Below, piece by piece: positions 22,190 to 27,512 of a stretch of 28,634 nucleotides of DNA; position 1 is the stretch's first letter; each line of letters starts with the position of its first letter. Source of the stretch: a virus; IMG/VR virus record IMGVR_UViG_3300044988_000193, positions 1-28,634 of that record. One strand, 5' to 3'. Below the pieces are notes generated by a model. The model was not told the origin of the DNA. It saw nothing but the letters and a program-made list of their open reading frames with translations, and did no database searches. The position numbers and the translations under genes were made by a program.

Positions 22190-22413
22190 TATTCGTGCTT
22201 TAGATAAAAATAAGTTATGTATTCTTCTGCTTCTTGTCGCCGACGCAGATCCCAGTGCCATGTATCGTAGCTCATACGCTTTACACCCTGGCGCCCATCA
22301 AGTTCTTTGGCCATATCCGTGACAATAACGTCCCACTTCAGTTCAAACTGATTAGGCTCATGTGCTATATACATCACTAGGTGTCCACCATCTTGTTCTA
22401 ATAGGATTTTCAT
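22189..22413 (-). CDS. First early-operon gene; diverged possible family member
   Basis: The 74-residue protein starts MKILLEQDGGHLVMYIAHEP and ends WHWDLRRRQEAEEYITYFYLKHE, a more distant fit to the cluster motif (strand, charged helix, then Y-F-x-L-K-H). The ATG at 22413 lies 6 bases after the -10 of the promoter, so the operon transcript may be leaderless at this gene. It is followed by a TAATG overlap. The function is unknown. Confidence 0.7.
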   Translation of the reverse strand: MKILLEQDGGHLVMYIAHEPNQFELKWDVIVTDMAKELDGRQGVKRMSYDTWHWDLRRRQEAEEYITYFYLKHE

Positions 22414-22419
22414 ACTGTT

Positions 22420-22448
22420 ATTATATACTCTTATAACTCAAAAGTCAA
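22420..22448 (-). promoter_or_regulatory. Strong sigma70-type promoter of the minus-strand early operon
   Basis: On the minus strand TTGACT (22448-22443), a 17-base spacer and TATAAT (22425-22420) give consensus elements. Six bases (AACAGT) then lead to the ATG at 22413. The divergent plus-strand -35 lies only 13 bases away. Confidence 0.88.
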
Positions 22449-22461
22449 TGGAATATTTTGG

Positions 22462-22490
22462 TTGACTTTTTGGTCCAATGACTGTATAAT
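22462..22490 (+). promoter_or_regulatory. Sigma70-type early promoter, copy 1
   Basis: TTGACT (22462-22467), a 17-base spacer and TATAAT (22485-22490), with ACTG directly before the -10. It is almost identical to the promoter at 22915-22943 across about 35 bases. Confidence 0.9.
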
Positions 22491-22522
22491 AGCACTTATA
22501 CACTAAAGCAATGGAGCACACA

Positions 22523-22918
22523 ATGACATACACATTTGATGAAAACTTAGTTAGCGACCTACACAAAGATGCTCGTGGTTCACGCCCAGATGAATACTTT
22601 TGGGAAGAGTGGACCAACATTGATGCGGCCGGTAAACAGTCGATTTGGGAACGTTTATTAAGTGAACTTGATGTTGCTATCGTTGAAGAACAAACCCGTG
22701 AACAATTAGCAATTGATAGCTTTGAAAAGCATGTTGTTTCATTGGAGTCAATTAGTAACTCACGTAAACAATCTATTAGATGGATTGTTGAAGGTTTGAC
22801 TCTTACAGACTCGGATAAAATGTACGGTGGTGATTATATCTGTTACAAGTTAGGTCTACCATACAGTTATGCTAAAGAATTTGATGAAGTATTGCAGGAA
22901 TTGGCACTTTTTGGTTGA
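22523..22918 (+). CDS. Early hypothetical protein
   Basis: The start at 22523 (MTYTFDENLVSDL) is chosen because GGAG at 22513-22516 then becomes its ribosome binding site; an in-frame ATG at 22511 overlaps that site. The 131-residue protein is acidic and helical: DEYFWEEWTNIDAAGKQSIW, EEQTREQLAIDSFEKHV, then a second region with YICYKLGLPYSYAKEF. Related early proteins of unknown function occur in T4-like phages. Its stop codon overlaps the next early promoter. Confidence 0.75.
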   Translation: MTYTFDENLVSDLHKDARGSRPDEYFWEEWTNIDAAGKQSIWERLLSELDVAIVEEQTREQLAIDSFEKHVVSLESISNSRKQSIRWIVEGLTLTDSDKMYGGDYICYKLGLPYSYAKEFDEVLQELALFG

Positions 22919-22943
22919 CTTTTTGGTAAAATGACTGTATAAT
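22915..22943 (+). promoter_or_regulatory. Sigma70-type early promoter, copy 2
   Basis: TTGACT (22915-22920), a 17-base spacer and TATAAT (22938-22943). The -35 overlaps the stop of the gene before. It differs from copy 1 at only two bases between 22908 and 22943. Confidence 0.9.
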
Positions 22944-22976
22944 GCTATACATACACTAACAACACAGGAGCAATAA

Positions 22977-23249
22977 ATGAACGCTAAACAAATTACTACT
23001 GCTTTAATTCAAGGTACTTTTACCAACGAAGAATTAGCCAGCATTATTGATGCTATTAAGTATGCTCGTTTGAACTTAGGCAAAGCAACTAAACGTAGCT
23101 TGTCTGTTGGCGACAAAGTTCGTTTTGCTAGCTCACGTAGTGGCCAAACAATTACAGGCACAGTGCGCAAACTTGCTATTAAAAATATTGTTGTAGATAC
23201 TCCACTAGGTGCGTATCGTGTTCCAGCTAGTATGTTGGAGGCAGTATAA
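22977..23249 (+). CDS. Small early protein with KOW/SH3-like C-terminal part
   Basis: The 90-residue protein has a helical N-terminal half (MNAKQITTALIQGTFTNEEL) and a C-terminal half VGDKVRFASSRSGQTITGTV, followed by VRKLAIKNIVVDTPLGAYRVPASML. The latter is a basic, strand-rich segment like KOW or SH3-type nucleic-acid-binding barrels. The ribosome binding site is AGGAGC. It overlaps the next gene by one base. Binding of RNA polymerase or nucleic acid is a guess. Confidence 0.75.
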   Translation: MNAKQITTALIQGTFTNEELASIIDAIKYARLNLGKATKRSLSVGDKVRFASSRSGQTITGTVRKLAIKNIVVDTPLGAYRVPASMLEAV

Positions 23250-23449
23250 TGAACATTGACGATATGATTATTACTAATAATATCAGTCAGGCAATCTTTG
23301 ATGCTGATATCGCAATTCAAGGTGAGGACACTGCTATTACCAACTGCATCAATTGGCTGGAAGAGTTTGAGTTTAATAATGTTGAATTAGAAATGATGTC
23401 ACAGGCTATTTTAGTAATTTTACGCGAACGCGATAACAAGGAGCAATAA
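23249..23449 (+). CDS. Small acidic early protein
   Basis: The 66-residue product, MNIDDMIITNNISQAIFDAD..., is acidic and helical, with ITNCINWLEEFEFNNVELEM and a hydrophobic helix followed by RERDNKEQ. It begins in a TAATG overlap with the KOW-like gene and is followed one base later by the next small gene. No known family was recognised. Confidence 0.7.
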   Translation: MNIDDMIITNNISQAIFDADIAIQGEDTAITNCINWLEEFEFNNVELEMMSQAILVILRERDNKEQ

Positions 23450-23450
23450 A

Positions 23451-23624
23451 ATGGCAGGCAAAGCAACTTCGGTATACCTAACAGTATCAGTTAAAGAAAC
23501 ACACAAGACAGCATTCCATAAACAATTCTTTAATATGACTGGGTTAAATCAATACGTTGCTACTGACGAATTTAAAGAAAAGTATCCTACTACTGAATTT
23601 TACATTACCAAAGAAACATATTGA
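23451..23624 (+). CDS. 57-residue early protein
   Basis: This short gene starts at ATG 23451, with AAGGAGC ten bases upstream, and ends at TGA 23622-23624. The product begins MAGKATSVYLTVSVKETHKT and ends YITKETY; it is basic in the first half and predicted as strand-helix-strand. Its position, directly after the preceding stop, and its strong ribosome binding site make it real despite its size. Its stop overlaps the next early promoter. Confidence 0.7.
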   Translation: MAGKATSVYLTVSVKETHKTAFHKQFFNMTGLNQYVATDEFKEKYPTTEFYITKETY

Positions 23625-23649
23625 CTTACTACAAAAAGGACTGTATACT
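23621..23649 (+). promoter_or_regulatory. Sigma70-type early promoter, copy 3
   Basis: TTGACT (23621-23626), a 17-base spacer and TATACT (23644-23649), again with ACTG before the -10. An ATG directly after the -10 would not be transcribed, which argues for a later start of the next gene. Confidence 0.85.
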
Positions 23650-23679
23650 ATGTTAAACACTAACACAATGGAACAAGCA

Positions 23680-23889
23680 ATGGTTAATACACTTTATTCG
23701 ATGCAAAATGCTTTTGTAAAACGCAAATTTGACCCAACTAAGAAAGCAGACTTGGCAGTATACAAACAGTTTATCACAACTGGCTCCTGGGGTGATGCGC
23801 CTTGTCCGTTTGAACTTGAATGGCCTGCGCTGAATATTCCCAGCATGATTGAGCGTAAGATTTCAGAATACACTGTGCGCAATATTTAA
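23680..23889 (+). CDS. Small early protein
   Basis: The start at 23680 (MVNTLYSMQNAFVKRKF) gives 69 residues. It is preferred because the leader (ACACTAA at 23657, then AATGGAAC, then ATG) mirrors that of the gene at 22523. ATG 23668 or 23650 are alternatives, and the longer open frame from 23557 overlaps the promoter. The protein is basic at the N-terminus with a PCPFELEWPALNIPSM segment. The function is unknown. A strong terminator follows. Confidence 0.65.
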   Translation: MVNTLYSMQNAFVKRKFDPTKKADLAVYKQFITTGSWGDAPCPFELEWPALNIPSMIERKISEYTVRNI

Positions 23890-23907
23890 ACCTAGTATCA
23901 ACTAACC

Positions 23908-23928
23908 AAAGGCTCTTCGGAGCCTTTT
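23908..23928 (+). terminator. Rho-independent terminator with TTCG loop
   Basis: An 8-bp stem AAAGGCTC/GAGCCTTT with a TTCG loop is followed by TATTTT. It lies 18 bases after the last early gene and before a late promoter, so it separates early from late transcription. Confidence 0.9.
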
Positions 23929-23936
23929 ATTTTGGC

Positions 23937-23944
23937 TATAAATA
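23937..23944 (+). promoter_or_regulatory. Perfect T4 late promoter TATAAATA
   Basis: TATAAATA lies 18 bases before the ATG at 23963, with TAGGA as ribosome binding site. It starts the second late module directly after the terminator. Confidence 0.8.
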
Positions 23945-23962
23945 TTATATTAGGAATCAATA

Positions 23963-24241
23963 ATGGCATCATACTCACTAACTGCTACCAACACAAGTCA
24001 ACAGAGCCCTGTACTTAAGAAGGGAGTTATTATACTGTATTCATCAGTATCGATTTATTTTGTAGTAGGTGAAAATCCTGTAGTTGATCCTAACAAGTGC
24101 GCATTATTACGTGCCGGCGAAAGTAGACAAATGCGCTTTCCTGTTAAGTGCAGTCGAATTGCTGTACAGGCAGTCGGCCAACACGGGGCAGTGACTATAA
24201 CCGAACAAGCTGGCGGAGTAAAAGCTAGCTGTACAGCATAA
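23963..24241 (+). CDS. Small probable virion protein
   Basis: The 92-residue protein MASYSLTATNTSQQSPVLKK... is beta-rich, with IILYSSVSIYFVVGENP and a C-terminal half GHGAVTITEQ-like strand-turn pattern. Its position and late promoter suggest a virion component. I do not recognise the family. A separate late promoter precedes the next gene, so it may be made alone or together with it. Confidence 0.7.
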   Translation: MASYSLTATNTSQQSPVLKKGVIILYSSVSIYFVVGENPVVDPNKCALLRAGESRQMRFPVKCSRIAVQAVGQHGAVTITEQAGGVKASCTA

Positions 24242-24246
24242 GATTA

Positions 24247-24254
24247 ACTAAATA
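24247..24254 (+). promoter_or_regulatory. T4-type late promoter ACTAAATA
   Basis: ACTAAATA, then CACTAAAGAGAATAGTT, leads into the ATG at 24272. An AGAGAA ribosome binding site lies in the leader. Confidence 0.65.
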
Positions 24255-24271
24255 CACTAAAGAGAATAGTT

Positions 24272-24832
24272 ATGTCAGCAAACGGAATATCAACTTTACT
24301 AACCAAAGAACTACGCCAGAAGGCTAAATTAGATTTGGCAGCAACTGATCGTGCTGCCGACGGCAATCCTCGTGCTACTTACGATCTAACCTTATTGCCA
24401 ACACAATATAACGGGAATGTTATTATTGATAATCCCAATGCAGGTGGGTTAGTTACTGGTCGTCCTTGGACAGGAATTGGTACAGACGATCCAGCCAATG
24501 CCGCGGAACCTGATGCCACTGCTTGGGTGTTGATGGATGGTCCTTTCTACAATACTCCCGGAGTTCCAGAGTCGGGATTTGTTGGTGGCCAAAGTTGGCG
24601 CAAGATGGCTCCGATTGGATACTTGCCCTACGGTAGAGAAACATATACTTACGGTGACGAAACAGTAAGGTTTGACGGTACTTGGCTTTATGAAAATACT
24701 ACAATAGGCCTAATTGCTACTGGCGGTACCGAGGGTCAGTGGCCTTGGCAAGCCACATGGACTGGCAATTACAAAGGCACTAAGATAACAGCCGCATACG
24801 TTAAGACAACCAATTATCCAGCGGTACCTTAA
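24272..24832 (+). CDS. Probable virion structural protein
   Basis: The 186-residue protein begins MSANGISTLLTKELRQKAKL and contains ATYDLTLLPTQYNGNVIIDN, then GRPW and YGRETYTYGDETVRFDGTW, with many Tyr, Trp and Gly. This composition and its lack of catalytic motifs fit a beta-rich tail or fibre-associated protein. I remember the ISTLLTKELRQKAKLDLA start in unnamed T4-like phage structural proteins but cannot assign a role. Confidence 0.72.
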   Translation: MSANGISTLLTKELRQKAKLDLAATDRAADGNPRATYDLTLLPTQYNGNVIIDNPNAGGLVTGRPWTGIGTDDPANAAEPDATAWVLMDGPFYNTPGVPESGFVGGQSWRKMAPIGYLPYGRETYTYGDETVRFDGTWLYENTTIGLIATGGTEGQWPWQATWTGNYKGTKITAAYVKTTNYPAVP

Positions 24833-24890
24833 TATATTATGGGCGTTCAACTACCTAATTCAACCAACTACCAGCATCCGCATGGGAATA

Positions 24891-24898
24891 GATAAATA
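24891..24898 (+). promoter_or_regulatory. T4-type late promoter GATAAATA, leaderless geometry
   Basis: GATAAATA is followed by 6 bases (CATATT) before ATG 24905, with no ribosome binding site possible in the transcript. Confidence 0.65.
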
Positions 24899-24904
24899 CA
24901 TATT

Positions 24905-25231
24905 ATGAAAACAGCAGAAATATTACGCAATATACTTAATTTATTAGATGCAGAAGAGCATGAAGCTCAACAGCAACCAGTGGTAGTAAACATCAATAAT
25001 GGTGATACTGCACAAGACCAATCTACAGAAACTCCTGTGGCTGATAATGAATTGGGAGTTATGGTTCCGCCACTACAACAAAAAATAGAACTGCACAAAA
25101 AAGCACACGGTTTGGATAATGTCTATGATCAATCCAATGACGGCACACCCGATGAGCTTACTATTATCAAACGTAACGCAGGTATAGCGTCAATTACTAC
25201 TCCAGACGAAGACGAACCGTTTGAAGGATAA
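24905..25231 (+). CDS. Acidic small virion-module protein
   Basis: The 108-residue product starts MKTAEILRNILNLLDAEEHE, an MK-x-x-E-type helix, followed by a Gln/Val/Asp-rich disordered middle (NNGDTAQDQSTETPVADNEL). The C-terminal end contains LGVMVPPLQQKIELHKKAHG, which resembles linear motifs found near T4-like tail or head proteins. It is strongly acidic at the very end (DEDEPFEG). It has a late promoter 6 bases upstream. The function is unknown. Confidence 0.7.
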   Translation: MKTAEILRNILNLLDAEEHEAQQQPVVVNINNGDTAQDQSTETPVADNELGVMVPPLQQKIELHKKAHGLDNVYDQSNDGTPDELTIIKRNAGIASITTPDEDEPFEG

Positions 25232-25241
25232 GGAGTAATCC

Positions 25242-25682
25242 GTGTCCTTTACCCAAGATTTATTTACCCAAAGACGAAATTTTGAAGATGGCAATACCCG
25301 TATAGGTCAACTTGACCGTATTTGGTATGACGAACATCGTAATGCCTTTTACATCGGTGATGGAACAACACCAGGTGGTAGATTAATTGGCGGAGGCGGT
25401 GGTGCTGGTCTTGGATACAATACCAAACTAATCACCACAGCTAGTTATACAGTTATACAAGATGACTATTACGTTGGCGTCAACTATGCTGGTACCTGTA
25501 CTATTACTCTACCGGTAAGCACCAATGGTGATAAAGTTGTAATTAAAGATGAAAGTGGATTAGCCAGTGTAAATCATATTATACTTGCTGGCAATGTTGA
25601 CAATGATCCAGGTGGTGCTGTCCTAGCTATGGACAATGGAGCCATCCATATGATATACCGTGATGGGTGGAGAATAATCTAA
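25242..25682 (+). CDS. Tail fibre-associated protein with Mtd-N-like motif
   Basis: The 146-residue protein starts with GTG 25242, supported by AAGGAG upstream. Its N-terminal part has TRIGQLDRIWYDEHRNAFYI, then GDGTTPGG, the fibre-attachment type motif seen also at 11420, followed by a Gly run. The rest (TASYTVIQDDYYVGVNYAGT, TITLPVS) is beta-rich and similar to phage fibre or carbohydrate-binding segments. It overlaps the large fibre-like gene by one base (TAATG), so the two probably assemble together. Confidence 0.78.
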   Translation: MSFTQDLFTQRRNFEDGNTRIGQLDRIWYDEHRNAFYIGDGTTPGGRLIGGGGGAGLGYNTKLITTASYTVIQDDYYVGVNYAGTCTITLPVSTNGDKVVIKDESGLASVNHIILAGNVDNDPGGAVLAMDNGAIHMIYRDGWRII

Positions 25683-27427
25683 TGACATATTTGTTTTCGA
25701 GTAATGTAGAAGTAAGCAACGATATTGGCAATCCGTTGCCTATTACAGTAACCAACACCAACGGTAACATAGTAAGTTTGGCAAATCCATTTCCAGTAAC
25801 CTTAGGTAGCAATAGTATACAGATTATTGGTAATATATCAATACCAACTACAGTAAACGTAGCATCAAGTCCAGACGATCCGGTACATACACATATTACA
25901 GAAATTGGTACCAGCGGCAACCTATTAGCATTAGGCATTAATTATATGCCCATCGGCGGCAACGTCAGCATAATAAGCAATGTAACTGTTCTACAAGGTA
26001 CTAATCCGTGGACTGTGAATGGTAGTGTTGGAATTACCAGCATTGGTAATATTGATATAGGTAATACTAGTTTACCTGTCCGTATTCAAGGTAACGTAAA
26101 CGTCAATCCAATTTCAGTTACTGGTATTACATCAAACGTAAACGTCAATCCACTTTCTGCCACAGTGTCAGGTAACATCGGTATACTAAACACCAATGGT
26201 AATATAGTAAGTAACACTAATCCATTCCCAGTAACTGGCAATTTAACTGCCACTATAACCGGAACTAGTACAGTAACACTAGGCACAGGATCAACAGATG
26301 CCTTTGGCAGACTGCGTACTAGCCAACCGTACACATTGTTTGACAGTAGAGCAAGATACTACGATCATAATGACTTCAGTAACGTTAATGCCACTGGCGG
26401 AACAGTAGTTTATGACACCAATAGTTCCACGTTTCAATTGAATGTAACTGCCGCTAATGGTTCTAGCGTTATAAGAGAAACAAAACGAGTGTTTCCTTAT
26501 CAACCAGGTAAGAGCCTGTTAGTTTTAACAACTTTCTGCATGAACACACCTAAAACTAATCTACGTCAGCGTGTGGGATATTTTACTACCAATAACGGTG
26601 TATACTTTGAAAACGACGGAACCTATAACTATCTAGTAATAAGAAGTTATAGTAGCGGTGCGTTGGTTGAGGATAGAGTAAGACAAGATGCGTGGGACAA
26701 TCCATTTGCCGCATTAAATGTAGACAGAACACAGATTTTTTGGATAGATGTAGAATGGTTGGGTGTGGGGTCTGTTCGTTGCGGATTTGTTATTAATGGT
26801 GCTTACGTGCTGTGTCATACGTTTCATCATGCTAACATTATAGGCAATACTACTACATATATGACTACTGCAACATTGCCTGTACGGTATGAGATAACAA
26901 ATACAGCAGCCACTGTTGGAACGAGTATGATGCGTCAAATCTGTTCTACAGTTATCAGTGAAGGGGGATACAATGCCTTTACCTACAGCGAAACCGCAGG
27001 ACGAGGTACTTCGATATTAAGATTGGCAACAGCAGAAACATATTATCCTGTAGTCAGTATTAGATTGGATAGCACGAGATTAGATGCTATTGTGTTGCCG
27101 AGACAGGTCGATGTGCTTAGTCCCACTGTAAACTACTATCGTTGGAAATTAGTGTTGAACCCTACCTTAACTGGTGCTAATTGGGCCGGAACCAGTACTT
27201 CGGGAACTGTTGAATATGACACAGCCGCAACTGCTATATCGGGTGGAATAGAACTACAGGCTGGCTATGTCAGCAGTAGAGAATTATCAGAGTTAGGAGC
27301 AGATGCTTTTGCCTTCCAATTAGGCAGAACACTAGCAGGAGTTAGCGATATAGTCACACTGGCCATGGCAGCAACATCAAACAACGCAGACGTGCTAGCG
27401 CAAATAGGCTGGCAAGAGATTACATAA
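25682..27427 (+). CDS. Large fibre-like virion protein with internal repeats
   Basis: The start at 25682 (MTYLFSSNVEVSNDIGNPLP) follows a GGAG site and a TAATG overlap; an in-frame GTG at 25667 is less likely. The product is 581 residues. Residues about 1-190 are an Asn/Val/Ile-rich repeat region; NTNGNIVS-x-x-NPFPVT occurs at about 25 and again at 170, and NVNVNP occurs twice. After GRLRTSQPYTLFDSRARYY (about 200) comes a larger globular domain seen in T4-like marine phages, with many aromatic beta segments. Fibre, tail or receptor-binding function is inferred. Confidence 0.8.
   Translation: MTYLFSSNVEVSNDIGNPLPITVTNTNGNIVSLANPFPVTLGSNSIQIIGNISIPTTVNVASSPDDPVHTHITEIGTSGNLLALGINYMPIGGNVSIISNVTVLQGTNPWTVNGSVGITSIGNIDIGNTSLPVRIQGNVNVNPISVTGITSNVNVNPLSATVSGNIGILNTNGNIVSNTNPFPVTGNLTATITGTSTVTLGTGSTDAFGRLRTSQPYTLFDSRARYYDHNDFSNVNATGGTVVYDTNSSTFQLNVTAANGSSVIRETKRVFPYQPGKSLLVLTTFCMNTPKTNLRQRVGYFTTNNGVYFENDGTYNYLVIRSYSSGALVEDRVRQDAWDNPFAALNVDRTQIFWIDVEWLGVGSVRCGFVINGAYVLCHTFHHANIIGNTTTYMTTATLPVRYEITNTAATVGTSMMRQICSTVISEGGYNAFTYSETAGRGTSILRLATAETYYPVVSIRLDSTRLDAIVLPRQVDVLSPTVNYYRWKLVLNPTLTGANWAGTSTSGTVEYDTAATAISGGIELQAGYVSSRELSELGADAFAFQLGRTLAGVSDIVTLAMAATSNNADVLAQIGWQEIT
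26093..26152 (+). repeat. Two 18-bp direct repeats in the fibre-like gene
   Basis: AACGTAAACGTCAATCCA occurs at 26093-26110 and 26135-26152, 42 bases apart and in frame, coding the repeated NVNVNP. Confidence 0.85.
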
Positions 27428-27497
27428 GATAATATCAACACTTAACCAAAACTCTTGACTATTATAAACTACCATGTTAAACTATCAGTTACAACTC

Positions 27498-27505
27498 AAT
27501 AAATA
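27498..27505 (+). promoter_or_regulatory. T4-type late promoter AATAAATA, near-leaderless
   Basis: AATAAATA is followed by 7 bases (ATTAACT) before the ATG at 27513. A TTGACT at about 27454-27459 with a weak -10 (TAAACT) is a less convincing alternative. Nothing else is seen in the 85-base gap. Confidence 0.6.
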
Positions 27506-27512
27506 ATTAACT

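Noticed and set aside
22190-22261. Longer N-terminus for member H of the early family
   Set aside because: It would overlap the preceding gene by 73 bases, while a TAATG start at 22189 follows the local pattern.
23557-23679. Longer start of the small early gene ending at 23889
   Set aside because: The extension runs through the 57-residue gene and the early promoter, and the ATG next to the -10 would not be in the transcript.
24839-24895. 18-codon open frame in a 72-base gap
   Set aside because: It has no ribosome binding site and ends within the late promoter. It is too short to separate from chance.
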